29,177 nt of DNA from G963692885 sp964657395 (GCA_964657395.1 CAZZUX010000043.1:1-29177), one strand, 5' to 3'. Positions 1 through 9,221 are shown, counted from the stretch's first letter. Program-made: numbers and translations. Notes: generated from the sequence alone by a model not told the origin.

Positions 1-2579
1 CGTTTGGCGACTATTTCAAGCGCGATGCGATTGCCTATGCTTGGGAGCTGGTTACGTCGCCGGAGTGGTACGGCATCCCGAAGGACAAGCTGTACGTGAC
101 CATTTTCAAGGGTGAGGGTGCGGTCCCCCGCGATGCCGAGGCGCATGGCTACTGGCTGGAGCAGGGCGTGCCGGCGGAGCGGATCTTCGAGATGGGCATG
201 AAGGACAACTTCTGGCAGATGGGCGATACCGGCCCCTGCGGTCCGTGCTCGGAGATTTTCTATGACCTCGGGATCGAGGCTTCGGAGACAGGAGAAGACA
301 AGCCGTTCGGCGAAGACGACCAGCGGTATGTCGAGATCTGGAACCTGGTGTTCATGCAGTTTGACCGGTTCGCGGATGGAACGCTGGAGTTGTTGCCGAA
401 GCCGAGTATCGATACGGGAATGGGACTGGAGCGGACAGCGGCTGTGCTACAGGGAAAGCTGTCGAATTACGAGACGGATTTGTTTACGCCGTTGATTGCG
501 CGTGCCGGGGAACTGACTCATACGGAGTATGGAGATGGCGCGGCGCCCGGCGATGCTTCGCTGCGGATTATTGCGGATCACGCGCGGGCGGCGACGTTTC
601 TCATTAACGATGGCGTGCTTCCGGCGAATGAAGGTCGCGGGTATGTGCTGCGGAAGATTTTGCGGCGGGGTATACGTCATGGGCGCCTACTAGGGCAGCA
701 GCAGCCGTTCATGTGTCAGATGGTGTTTGCTGTTCGAGACGAGATGAGTAGGGCTTATCCGGAACTTGTGGAGAGTGCGGATCGGGTCGCAAAGGTCGTG
801 GAGGCAGAGGAGCGGCAGTTTGCGCGGGTGCTGGAAGCCGGTGTTCAGCAGTGGGACCAATGCGTTCATCTAGAGTTCCAGAAAAAGGTAACAAAGTGGG
901 TTGAGCTGAAATTAGCTCTTGCGAGCGTCGGCATTCAACCTGAAGAGGTTGGCGATGCAAACGAGCTTCTTCTAATCCTTGCCGACTCAGGAAAGGCAAG
1001 AAGAGCGATGCTCGTAGAGAAAAATGTCAATCCATCGATGCTCGAAGCTTTCGATAGTCTCGTCAGGCCAATCTCTATAAGCGGCAAAGATGCGTTCAGT
1101 CTCTACGAGACCTTCGGCTTGCCTATCGACTTCATGCTAGATTCTGCCCGCGATCAAAACATCCTTCTTGACCTCACTGGCTTTGAGCAGGCTCGTGCTG
1201 AAGAACAGGCGCGGGCGCGGGCCTCCTGGAAGGGCGGAGCTAAAGCAAGTGCGAGCCCGGTGTATCGCGATCTGCCAAAGACTCTATTCAACGGCTACAC
1301 GGCGCTCCAGGACCAGGCTGCGACTACTCTTGCGATCGTGAAGGACAACGTCGGTGTCGAATCAGCGCAGGCTGGCGATGCGGTCGAGATCGTGCTCGAT
1401 CATACGACCTTCTATGCCGACTCCGGTGGGCAGGTGGGCGACCACGGCTGGCTGTATTCGGACGACCACAACACTATCGTTGCCGAGGTAACGGGTTGTA
1501 CCAAGCCGGTGCAGGGTGTGTTCGCGCACAAGTGCATCCTGCGGCAACGCGTGACTGTAGGACAGCGCGTGGATACCGTCGTCGATCAGCAGTATCGTGA
1601 CAGCACACGGCGCAATCATACGGGCACACATCTGATCCACGCAGCGCTGCGGGAAGTGCTGGGACCGCATGTAAAGCAGGCGGGATCGTTAGTGTCGCCA
1701 ACACGGTTACGCTTTGATTTCTCGCATTTCGCGCAGGTTGCGGATGAAGAGCTGCAGGACATCGAAGACCGCATCAACCGGCAGGTGCTTGGCAATACCA
1801 CGGTACAGACGCTGGTGGATGTGCCGATCGACGTCGCCGTGAATGAGTACAAGGCCATGGCGCTGTTCGGCGAGAAGTATGGCGATAAGGTGCGCGTGGT
1901 GAAGATCGGCGACTTCTCGACCGAGCTATGCGGCGGTACGCATACGGCTGCGACGGGCGAGATCGGACTAATCAAGCTGACGGGTGAAAGCAGTGTTGCG
2001 TCTGGCGTGCGGCGCATTGAAGCCGTGACCGGGCTGGGTGCGTTGAGCGAGTTCCGTCGCGATTACGATGTGGCCCAGGTGGCCGCGCAACTAACTGGAG
2101 CAGCGGACGGCCTGCCTGCAGATGCGCTGCGGCATCGGCTGTCGACGCAGGAAGAAGAATTGAAGAAGCTGCGCCGTGAGCTGGACCAGGCACGGATGAA
2201 GTCGGCTGCATCGTCAGTGTCTTCGGCAGGCGACCATGCGGTTGATGTGAATGGTGTGAAGGTGCTGGCGCAGCGCGTGGAGGCACTGGATCGCGGTCAG
2301 ATGCGGACGCTGGTGGATAATCTCCGCAACAAGCTGGGTTCTGGTGTCGTGGTGCTGGGGGCGGCCACTGAAGACGGCAAGGTTGCGTTGATCGTTGGCG
2401 TCACCAAGGATCTGACGACAAAGCTGCAGGCGGGCAAGCTGGTCGGCATGCTGGCGCAGAAGGTCGGCGGCTCGGGCGGCGGACGGCCGGACATGGCAGA
2501 GGCGGGTGGCAAGGACCCGGCACAATTAGATGCAGCGCTCGCGAGTGCGCCGGAGGTAGTGCGCAGTCTGCTTGGCTGA
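1..2579 (+). CDS. alaS: Alanyl-tRNA synthetase, 3' part (5' end outside window)
   Basis: Charges tRNA-Ala with alanine in the cytoplasm and edits mischarged Ser/Gly. The reading frame is open from base 3, so the gene enters the window already inside the catalytic core; the first in-window ATG (96) is internal. In order come the class II core (NFWQMGDTGPCGPCSEI near the start), the tRNA-binding middle, the editing domain with HTGTH (zinc ligands coded at 1617-1619 and 1629-1631) and CGGTH (1929-1943), a coiled coil, and the C-Ala domain with a glycine-rich GGSGGG segment. Oddity: between the conserved LEAGVQQWDQ and ISGKDAF there are about 72 residues (861-1076) where E. coli AlaS has about 12, and codon use and G+C shift there. 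The frame stays open throughout, so the gene looks functional. Confidence 0.97.
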   Translation, partial: FGDYFKRDAIAYAWELVTSPEWYGIPKDKLYVTIFKGEGAVPRDAEAHGYWLEQGVPAERIFEMGMKDNFWQMGDTGPCGPCSEIFYDLGIEASETGEDKPFGEDDQRYVEIWNLVFMQFDRFADGTLELLPKPSIDTGMGLERTAAVLQGKLSNYETDLFTPLIARAGELTHTEYGDGAAPGDASLRIIADHARAATFLINDGVLPANEGRGYVLRKILRRGIRHGRLLGQQQPFMCQMVFAVRDEMSRAYPELVESADRVAKVVEAEERQFARVLEAGVQQWDQCVHLEFQKKVTKWVELKLALASVGIQPEEVGDANELLLILADSGKARRAMLVEKNVNPSMLEAFDSLVRPISISGKDAFSLYETFGLPIDFMLDSARDQNILLDLTGFEQARAEEQARARASWKGGAKASASPVYRDLPKTLFNGYTALQDQAATTLAIVKDNVGVESAQAGDAVEIVLDHTTFYADSGGQVGDHGWLYSDDHNTIVAEVTGCTKPVQGVFAHKCILRQRVTVGQRVDTVVDQQYRDSTRRNHTGTHLIHAALREVLGPHVKQAGSLVSPTRLRFDFSHFAQVADEELQDIEDRINRQVLGNTTVQTLVDVPIDVAVNEYKAMALFGEKYGDKVRVVKIGDFSTELCGGTHTAATGEIGLIKLTGESSVASGVRRIEAVTGLGALSEFRRDYDVAQVAAQLTGAADGLPADALRHRLSTQEEELKKLRRELDQARMKSAASSVSSAGDHAVDVNGVKVLAQRVEALDRGQMRTLVDNLRNKLGSGVVVLGAATEDGKVALIVGVTKDLTTKLQAGKLVGMLAQKVGGSGGGRPDMAEAGGKDPAQLDAALASAPEVVRSLLG
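861..1076 (+). other. In-frame insertion inside alaS with atypical composition
   Basis: About 72 codons lie between conserved AlaS blocks, for a net gain of roughly 60 residues over E. coli AlaS. Hand counts of three 60-base lines (901-1080) give about 50, 50 and 42% G+C, against 60% for 181-240. AGA, CTA, ATA and AAA codons appear here but are rare upstream. The peptide is mostly helical in character (residues such as KVTKWVELKLAL, NELLLILADSGKARRAML) and I do not recognise it. The shift in codon style seems to run on to about 1215, past the inserted segment. Confidence 0.75.
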
Positions 2580-2587
2580 AGGGCAAG

Positions 2588-2640
2588 GCCGCGCGCAGCT
2601 TTTCTGTGCAGATCGTGTTCTTTACCGATGTGCGCGCGGC
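2588..2640. repeat. Long GC-rich inverted repeat after alaS
   Basis: GCCGCGCGCA at 2588-2597 is perfectly complementary to TGCGCGCGGC at 2631-2640, with a 33-base loop. It begins 9 bases after the alaS stop codon. No T-run follows, so it is not a classic intrinsic terminator; it could stabilise the alaS mRNA 3' end or act in factor-dependent termination. Confidence 0.55.
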
Positions 2641-2675
2641 AAGGTACAGAAGACTGCAAGCCGGGTGAGCAAATC

Positions 2676-2681
2676 TATAAT
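2676..2681 (+). promoter_or_regulatory. Perfect -10-like TATAAT before the amidase gene
   Basis: TATAAT lies 18 bases before the chosen start codon at 2700. No good -35 box is visible at 16-18 bases upstream. If used, the transcript would have only a leader of about 12 bases. Tentative. Confidence 0.35.
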
Positions 2682-2699
2682 GGAGCAGGACGCCAGCCC

Positions 2700-5009
2700 A
2701 TGATGCGTCTTGATCCTATGGCGCCTATGCTGTCTCTCGATGCCCGCCTGGTGCGTTGCCTGCTGCTGGTGGCGGGTGTGTGTTTTACAAGTGGCGTTGA
2801 GGCGAAGAACCATGGCAGCGCCAGTGATTTTGCGCATGCCGAGAAGCAGCGTGAAGCCCTTGAGAGCAAGCCGGCGGTACAGCGCACGCATGCTGCGTAT
2901 GAGCGAGTGCTGGAGGCCTACCGCGCGATCTACCAGGCAAAGGCCGCCGATCCTTTAGCGGATGCGGCTGTGGATGCAGTTGCAAGCCTGCTGGCGGAAG
3001 AAGGCCGCACCTTCCATGATGCGCAACTGCTGCATGCTGCGATCGAACAGTATGAGCTGCTGCGGCACAGATATCCTGCAAGCGCGTTTCGACAGAGTGC
3101 GTTGTTAAGTGAAGCCGAGATTGAAGAGAGCGATCTCTCCGATCCCAACGCAGCAAGGCAGACGTTTACGCGTTTTCTGCAGATATATGCGTCAAGCCCT
3201 ATGGCTGGTGAAGCCCGGCAGCAGTTGAGAGCTCTTGAGAAGAGAGAAGCCATTACGTCCAGCGCTGTTGAAGCAGCTGATTCGAACGCGGCCGCAGATG
3301 CGGTAACGCCTGCGCAGCGCGCAGCCCGCAATCGAGCGGAACATGCGCGCGAGCTTGCCGAGTTGAACCAGGTGCAGGCACCCTCGCGGCGACGCACTGA
3401 CCCGGTGCATGCTGTTCCGCTGCTGCAGAGTGCGACGGCGCCTCCAACTGCGAAGAGTGGCGTGCTGATCACCGGGATTCGTCACTGGTCGACGCCGGTG
3501 TATACGCGGGTCGCTATCGATCTGAGTGACCAGGTGCAGTATGAAGCGGCAAGGGTGCCGAATCCGGATCGTATCTATTTTGATTTTCAGGGTGCGCGGC
3601 TGGCGCCGGAACTGGCGGGCAAATCCTTCGCGATTACAGACGATGGATTTCTGAAACGTATTCGCGCAGCGGCTTCCACGGGCGAGCCAGGATCGGCCAC
3701 ACGCGTGGTGCTGGATGTGTCGCATGTGAGTGAGTACTCAGCCTTCTTCCTGCCGAATCCCTGGCGGCTGATTATTGACATTCACGGTTCGCTGCCGCCG
3801 GATCGTGGAAACACGATGCAAGCGGGTGCGGCTACTGCGCCGAATGTGAGTGCGACGGCTGTATCCAATGCACGCGGGATGGAAACTGCCGGAGCTTCGC
3901 AGCAGGAGGTGACCTCACTGGCTCAACAACCGAGCCGGGTGCGTGCTACGCACCGGCCGACAACGGGGCCGATTGCTGCTTCGGTGAGTGGCGTGGCGCG
4001 GGCTCCGCAAGAAAATGAACTCGATGCGCTGGCGCAGGATGGACGCCTGTCGCAGAACGCCAGCAGCGGTGCGCAGGCAAGTGCCTCATCGCTTGACGGT
4101 GACGCAGGAACGCCAGCGGTAAGTCCCGCGAAGAAGGTGCGGCATGCTGCGCCGGCTGCGCTTCCTGGCCGGCCGAGTGAGACGGTGTCGACGACGGTGG
4201 CGACACGCATTACTCCGGAGACTCCTGAACTGGCGGCTCGTGAGGCAACACCGACGTCGACAGGAGAACGCTCGCTGGTGCGGACGCTTGGATTGAAGAT
4301 CGGCCGCATTGTGATTGATGCGGGGCATGGCGGGCACGACTCCGGCACACTGGGCGCGGATGGGCTGGAAGAGAAGGACGTGGTGCTGGATGTATCGCTG
4401 CGCCTGGGCAAGCTGCTGAAGCAGAGGCTGGGTGCGGATGTGATTTACACGCGCGATGACGATACATTCATTCCGCTGGAGACGCGAACGGCGATCGCGA
4501 ACAAGGCGCAGGCAGATCTGTTCGTGTCCGTGCATGCGAACTCGAGCAGTGATGCATCCGCGCGTGGTGTTGAGGTCTACTACCTGAACTTCACGACATC
4601 TCCGGAGGCGCTGGAAACGGCGGCCCGTGAGAACGCTGTCTCGGATCAATCGATCTACCAGTTGTCCGACCTGGTGAAGAAGATCACGTTGAAAGACAAG
4701 ATCGACGAGTCGCATGAATTTGCCGAGGATGTGCAGACCTCGTTGTACAGCGGGCTGGCGCCGGGGGCGGAAACGTTCAAGGACCGTGGTGTGAAGAAAG
4801 CTCCGTTTGTTGTATTAATTGGCGCGAATATGCCGTCGATCCTGGCCGAGATTTCCTTTCTGACGAATCCGGAAGATGCGCGGCAGCTGCGGGATCCGGC
4901 GTATCGCGAGCGGATTGCGGACTCGCTCTATCGGGGAATTGCGCGCTACGTGTCCGGGCTGTCCGGAGTACGTCTTGCGCAGGGTGGGCGTCACACGGCT
5001 GGTAATTAG
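2700..5009 (+). CDS. N-acetylmuramoyl-L-alanine amidase with TPR-like and AMIN domains
   Basis: Periplasmic zinc hydrolase that cleaves the amide bond between MurNAc and the stem peptide of peptidoglycan. Start chosen at ATG 2700 (a second ATG at 2703), after GGAG and giving a signal peptide (LVRCLLLVAGVCF, likely cleavage after VEA, about residue 35); an earlier in-frame ATG at 2628 would bury the signal. The 769-residue protein has a helical TPR/YbgF-like region (about 40-220), an AMIN domain (about 255-365) that normally directs the enzyme to wall or pole, a long Ala/Ser/Pro-rich linker (about 366-535) and an Amidase_3 domain (about 536-760). Expected zinc and catalytic residues are present: H543 (DAGHGGHD), E558 (EEKDV), H612 (SVHANS) and E717 (LAEISFLTN). 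The family is certain; the exact role in division or wall recycling is inferred. Confidence 0.93.
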   Translation: MMRLDPMAPMLSLDARLVRCLLLVAGVCFTSGVEAKNHGSASDFAHAEKQREALESKPAVQRTHAAYERVLEAYRAIYQAKAADPLADAAVDAVASLLAEEGRTFHDAQLLHAAIEQYELLRHRYPASAFRQSALLSEAEIEESDLSDPNAARQTFTRFLQIYASSPMAGEARQQLRALEKREAITSSAVEAADSNAAADAVTPAQRAARNRAEHARELAELNQVQAPSRRRTDPVHAVPLLQSATAPPTAKSGVLITGIRHWSTPVYTRVAIDLSDQVQYEAARVPNPDRIYFDFQGARLAPELAGKSFAITDDGFLKRIRAAASTGEPGSATRVVLDVSHVSEYSAFFLPNPWRLIIDIHGSLPPDRGNTMQAGAATAPNVSATAVSNARGMETAGASQQEVTSLAQQPSRVRATHRPTTGPIAASVSGVARAPQENELDALAQDGRLSQNASSGAQASASSLDGDAGTPAVSPAKKVRHAAPAALPGRPSETVSTTVATRITPETPELAAREATPTSTGERSLVRTLGLKIGRIVIDAGHGGHDSGTLGADGLEEKDVVLDVSLRLGKLLKQRLGADVIYTRDDDTFIPLETRTAIANKAQADLFVSVHANSSSDASARGVEVYYLNFTTSPEALETAARENAVSDQSIYQLSDLVKKITLKDKIDESHEFAEDVQTSLYSGLAPGAETFKDRGVKKAPFVVLIGANMPSILAEISFLTNPEDARQLRDPAYRERIADSLYRGIARYVSGLSGVRLAQGGRHTAGN

Positions 5010-5029
5010 TTTCCGGACACTTACGTCAT

Positions 5030-5057
5030 CTATCGACACAAATCCACATGTCGATAG
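5030..5057. repeat. Perfect 9-bp inverted repeat between amidase and peptidase genes
   Basis: CTATCGACA (5030-5038) and TGTCGATAG (5049-5057) flank a 10-base spacer, 20 bases after the amidase stop and about 180 bases before the peptidase start. There is no T-tract, so an operator or an mRNA hairpin is as likely as a terminator. Confidence 0.5.
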
Positions 5058-5237
5058 GTCGCTTCGCAGGCAAGCAGGCACGCAAGGTAACATTTTTGCG
5101 TTACTGCTTCCGTTGTCTACGACAGTCAATACGTGACACCCTTCCGGCGATTTGCGTCAATGGTTACAGGCAATTCAAGAGCGGTCCTCGCAGTTCGCAG
5201 AGGCCGCCAAAACTGGTAATAGCCAGGAGCTTCCCCC

Positions 5238-7499
5238 TTGCGCAACACTTTTCTGCCTTTGGTCTCTTCTACGGTTGCAGCTTCGTTTGTCATCCTTGCT
5301 GTCGCGCATGCTGCCACGCCCATTCGTCCACTGATTACAAAGAAGCTGGACGAGACGCGGCTGGTACGCCTTACCGGCAATACGCGCATGGCTGCGCGTG
5401 ATCCACAGAATGATCGCGGCCTGGCTGCGGACAATCTTGCGCTCGATCACATGCTGCTGATGCTGAATCGTCCCGCCGAGAAAGAAGCAGAACTCACGGA
5501 GCGGATCGAGGCGATGCAGACACCGGGCTCTGCCGAGTTCCACCAGTGGCTGACGCCAGCCGAGTTCGGCGCAGAGTTTGGCCTGGCGCAGAGTGACATC
5601 GCTATAGTGACTGAATGGCTGCAGATGCATGGCTTTACCGTGAACCAGGTGTATGCCAATGGGACGCTGATTGACTTTTCAGGCAATGCTGGACAGGTGC
5701 GTGAGGCGTTTCACGCGGAGATGCACGACCTGGAAGTAAATGGCGAGCACCATGTTGCGAACGTCAGTGATCCGATGATCCCTGTCGCGCTCGCTCCGGC
5801 TATCCGTGGCATCGTCTCGCTGAATGACTTTCGTCCACATGCGTTTCACAAAGACCTGACCGCGTCCCATATTGATTCCAAGAGCGGCAACCTGATTACT
5901 TCTTCTGCCGTCGAAGCTCAGGCAGAGGGAGCGAGAGCTGAATACAATTTGGCCTCGCGCAACAACACCTACCAGGCTATGACCCCCGGCGACCTGGCCA
6001 AGATCTACAACCTGAACCCTCTGTTTGCTGCCGGTTACTCCGGACAGGGCCAGGCGATTGTTGTGGTTGAGGATTCGAACGTTTACTCCGCGGCAGACTG
6101 GACCGCGTTTCGCAGTGCTTTCGGGCTGGCCAAGTACACCAGTGGATCGTTCACGCAGGTGCATCCGGGCAACTGCACCAATCCGGGGGTGAATGCGGAT
6201 GATGGTGAAGCCATTCTAGATGCCGAGTATGCGTCGGCGGCTGCGCCGAGTGCATCCGTGGTGGTGGCATCCTGCGCGAATACGTACACGACGTTCGGCG
6301 GTCTGCTGGCGTTGCAGAACCTGATCAATGCTTCGAGTGCGCCGCCATCGGTGGTAAGCCTGAGCTATGGCGAGTGCGAGGCCGAGAATGGCGCGACTGC
6401 GAATGCAACGTACAGTGCGACCTATCAGCAGGCGGCGGCAGAAGGTGTGTCCGTGTTTGTGGCAGCAGGCGATGAGGGCGCAGCGGCCTGCGATCCGAAC
6501 GCGGCTGCGGCGGCGCATGGCAGCGGAGTGAATGCATTTGCATCGACTGCGTACAACGTGGCGGTGGGTGGCACGGATTTAGGCGACGCGTATGCGGGCA
6601 CGCAGGCCAGCTACTGGAGTGCGACGAATGGCGCAGGGTATGTTTCGGCCAAGTCGTACATCAATGAGATTCCATGGAACGACTCGTGTGCGGGTGTGTT
6701 GCTGGCGAAGGCGGCAAGCGGCTCGTCTGTTCCATACGGAACGGGCGGCTTCTGCAACTCGGCTACCGGAACCGAGTATTACCACACGACGACAGCCGGT
6801 TCGGGAGGACCGTCGACATGTTTCACCGGCGCCCCCAGCATCGCCGGCGTGGTGAGTGGGAGTTGCAAGGGGAATACCAAGCCTTCGTGGCAGAGCGGAC
6901 TGGTGGGTGTGCCGAGTGACGGTGTCCGCGATATTCCGGATCTTTCGCTGTTCGCGGGCAACGGCGTCTGGGGCCACTACTACGTCTATTGCTACTCGGA
7001 TGCGGGCCATGGTGGTGCGTCCTGCGCGGGTGCTCCTTCGAGTTGGTCGGGTGCAGGCGGCACGTCCTTTGCGGCACCTATCATGGCCGGCATTCAGTTG
7101 CTGGTGAACCAGAGGGTAGGCGCACGGCAGGGCAATCCGAACCCTGTGTACTACAAGCTCGCGGCTGTCGAATACGGTCTGCATGGATCGGCAGCCTGCA
7201 ATTCATCGCAGGGCAGTGCTGTCGGTAGCGGCTGCATCTTTTACGACGTGACGCAGGGCGACATGGATGTGAACTGCACCGGGAGCGCGAACTGTTACAA
7301 GCCTTCGGGCGCGAATGGGGTGTTGTCGGCTGCAAATACGAGTTACAAGCCTTCGTTCAGCACTGGTACCGGCTACGATTTGGCGACCGGGATCGGCAGC
7401 ATCAACGCTTACAACCTGGTTAATAACTGGCCGAAGCCGGCTGCACTCAAAGCAGTGGCTGCCGGCGTGATCACGCGCCGCATGGGTAAAGCCTTCTAG
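5238..7499 (+). CDS. Secreted S53 family peptidase (sedolisin / pro-kumamolisin type)
   Basis: Acid-active serine-carboxyl endopeptidase, made as a secreted proenzyme that matures itself. Start is TTG 5238, supported by AGGAG at 5225-5229 eight bases upstream and by a signal peptide beginning exactly there (cleavage likely after AHA, about residue 25). The pro-kumamolisin activation domain covers about residues 70-200, with the typical HQWLTPAEFGAEFGL segment. The catalytic domain follows from about 245. The EAILD motif gives catalytic E324 and D328, and S610 lies in GGTSFAAP, the family's (S/G)GTSxxxP nucleophile motif. The C-terminal YDVTQGDMDVN and DLATGIGSIN stretches match the calcium-binding end of the family. 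At 753 residues, full length looks intact. Such secreted proteases suit an acid-soil saprotroph. The next gene starts about 13 bases downstream, so the two are probably cotranscribed. Confidence 0.95.
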   Translation: MRNTFLPLVSSTVAASFVILAVAHAATPIRPLITKKLDETRLVRLTGNTRMAARDPQNDRGLAADNLALDHMLLMLNRPAEKEAELTERIEAMQTPGSAEFHQWLTPAEFGAEFGLAQSDIAIVTEWLQMHGFTVNQVYANGTLIDFSGNAGQVREAFHAEMHDLEVNGEHHVANVSDPMIPVALAPAIRGIVSLNDFRPHAFHKDLTASHIDSKSGNLITSSAVEAQAEGARAEYNLASRNNTYQAMTPGDLAKIYNLNPLFAAGYSGQGQAIVVVEDSNVYSAADWTAFRSAFGLAKYTSGSFTQVHPGNCTNPGVNADDGEAILDAEYASAAAPSASVVVASCANTYTTFGGLLALQNLINASSAPPSVVSLSYGECEAENGATANATYSATYQQAAAEGVSVFVAAGDEGAAACDPNAAAAAHGSGVNAFASTAYNVAVGGTDLGDAYAGTQASYWSATNGAGYVSAKSYINEIPWNDSCAGVLLAKAASGSSVPYGTGGFCNSATGTEYYHTTTAGSGGPSTCFTGAPSIAGVVSGSCKGNTKPSWQSGLVGVPSDGVRDIPDLSLFAGNGVWGHYYVYCYSDAGHGGASCAGAPSSWSGAGGTSFAAPIMAGIQLLVNQRVGARQGNPNPVYYKLAAVEYGLHGSAACNSSQGSAVGSGCIFYDVTQGDMDVNCTGSANCYKPSGANGVLSAANTSYKPSFSTGTGYDLATGIGSINAYNLVNNWPKPAALKAVAAGVITRRMGKAF

Positions 7500-7512
7500 C
7501 TGCCGAGGGGAC

Positions 7513-9150
7513 GTGGCTGACACGGTAACATCAGTAGCAAGAATGCCTGCACGACGTCTATATCGCCTTTTGCCCCTCCTGCTGCTGTTTACAGCGTTCG
7601 TCACGTTTCTGATTCAATCTGGCGAGCTGGGTACAGCTGACACCCTGCATCGGCTCCAGGTGACCCACTCGTTATGGACCGGGCAGCCGCAAGTGTTTCC
7701 GTATGAATATCCTGAGTTCGGTCTGCATGGGCGAGGCGGACGCATCTATGCATGGTTTGGCATAGGCCAGTCGCTGCTGATGCTGCCAGCGGACCTGCTC
7801 GCATCTGCCGCCGTGCATCTGCCGATCTGGCGCGATTACGTGCAAAGCCAGGCGGATCCGACGATCCGCTCCATTCTCGTCAGTATCAACATGAACATCG
7901 TGGTCAGCGTTTTAACCGCACTGGTGGTGTTTCGCCTGCTGCTGCAGTTCGGATTTGCGCAGCGGCATGCGGCGGTCGGAGTGCTGGCGCTGCAGTTTGC
8001 CACGACGCATCTGCATTACGCGCAAAACATGCAGGAGAACAATTACATCCTGTTGTTGACGCTGACCGGACTGCTGCTGCAACTGCGATGGCTGCAGACT
8101 GGAAACATACGGGCGCTGCGCTGGGGTGCTGTGGCGCTGGGCTATGACCTGCTGACGCGGATCACGACGGCCCTGGATCTTTTGATGGTGACGGGGTTTC
8201 TGCTGCTGTATTGCTGGTCAGCGCGCGAGGCTCTTCCGAATCTCCGGAAGAAGGCAATCGAGTATGCCAGCGTGGTCGTTCCCATCTATGCGGGTTTCTT
8301 TTTTCTTGATCGGCTGTACCAGTTCATCCGCTTTGGATCATGGACCAATACCTATGTGACCTACTTTGCAAGAGAGGAACGGCAGATTGATCCGACGCTG
8401 CCGCTGAAGTATCCGTTCAGCGGACACTTTTTTGCCGGAGGGTTGAGTTCCGGGATGCTGGGACCCTTGTTTGCTCCGGAGAAGAGCATCTTTCTTTTTG
8501 ATCTGCTATTGCCGCTGACGATTGTCACCGCGCTGGTCTTGTGGAAGCGACTCGATCCGCTCGTGCGCAGCTTTCTGTTTACGTCACTCTTGTTGATTCT
8601 TGCTTACATGCTGTTTTACGCGCGCTACTTTGCCTGGGCGGGCGACTTCGCGTGGGGCGACCGGTATATTTCGAGTGCAGTCCAGCTGAGTACTCTGCTG
8701 ACATGGCCGCTTTTGCTACGCTATCGGTCCCACGTCCGCACCGGTTTCTGGCGAGCGGCTTTAGCGATCACGGCAATCAGCACAGCGATCCAGGCTGCAT
8801 CGCTGGCTTTCTGGCTGCCGCTCGAGATTTACCAGGAAGAGACATTCGGCCATCCCACCTGGGTGATCGGTTTGCGATTCGAAAACATTGTGGCCCACGC
8901 AGCCGGGAAGATGCAGGCCTGGGGGCTGAATACGGAGGCGATGTTCCAGGATCCCTGGGATGCGCAGCACATTACCTGCTGGAACTTCCTGCCATCGCTG
9001 CTGAGACATATCGGCGTCGTGCCGCTCAGCACGGTCTATGTGCTGTACGCAGTGTGGGGAGCAGTGTTGGTTGCTGCTGTCGCTGTCGGATGGAGGCTGG
9101 CAAGGGTTTTGGCCGAACCGGAAGAGGGAGGCTCCACGGCGGCGCTGTGA
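7513..9150 (+). CDS. Polytopic membrane protein, possibly GT-C-type glycosyltransferase
   Basis: A protein of about 545 residues with about ten or more hydrophobic segments, among them approximately 16-34, 119-146, 178-193, 203-230, 250-265, 326-343, 352-370, 386-402, 412-435 and 504-531. The short first loop contains ADTLHRLQVTHSLWTG, and a later loop contains FAWGDRY. Conserved acidic residues just after the first membrane helix recall the GT-C fold (dolichyl- or undecaprenyl-phosphate-sugar users, family 39/ArnT-like), but I see no motif that proves it. Start is uncertain: GTG 7513 follows GAGGGG at very short spacing, while ATG 7543, in frame, has no clear ribosome site. It begins 13 bases after the S53 peptidase stop, suggesting one operon. 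It ends before a good terminator. Confidence 0.8.
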   Translation: MADTVTSVARMPARRLYRLLPLLLLFTAFVTFLIQSGELGTADTLHRLQVTHSLWTGQPQVFPYEYPEFGLHGRGGRIYAWFGIGQSLLMLPADLLASAAVHLPIWRDYVQSQADPTIRSILVSINMNIVVSVLTALVVFRLLLQFGFAQRHAAVGVLALQFATTHLHYAQNMQENNYILLLTLTGLLLQLRWLQTGNIRALRWGAVALGYDLLTRITTALDLLMVTGFLLLYCWSAREALPNLRKKAIEYASVVVPIYAGFFFLDRLYQFIRFGSWTNTYVTYFAREERQIDPTLPLKYPFSGHFFAGGLSSGMLGPLFAPEKSIFLFDLLLPLTIVTALVLWKRLDPLVRSFLFTSLLLILAYMLFYARYFAWAGDFAWGDRYISSAVQLSTLLTWPLLLRYRSHVRTGFWRAALAITAISTAIQAASLAFWLPLEIYQEETFGHPTWVIGLRFENIVAHAAGKMQAWGLNTEAMFQDPWDAQHITCWNFLPSLLRHIGVVPLSTVYVLYAVWGAVLVAAVAVGWRLARVLAEPEEGGSTAAL

Positions 9151-9181
9151 ACTACCTTGTTTGCATGGGAAGCCGGGAAGA

Positions 9182-9221
9182 GGCCCGGGTCTCCGATCAG
9201 ACCAGGGCCCTTCCTTTTATT
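9182..9221 (+). terminator. Intrinsic terminator after the membrane-protein gene
   Basis: Stem GGCCC-G-GGTCT (9182-9192) pairs with AGACC-A-GGGCC (9199-9209) apart from one internal mismatch, around a CCGATC loop. It is followed by a T-rich run (9211-9221). It sits between convergent genes and may also serve the minus-strand gene ending at 9233. Confidence 0.75.
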
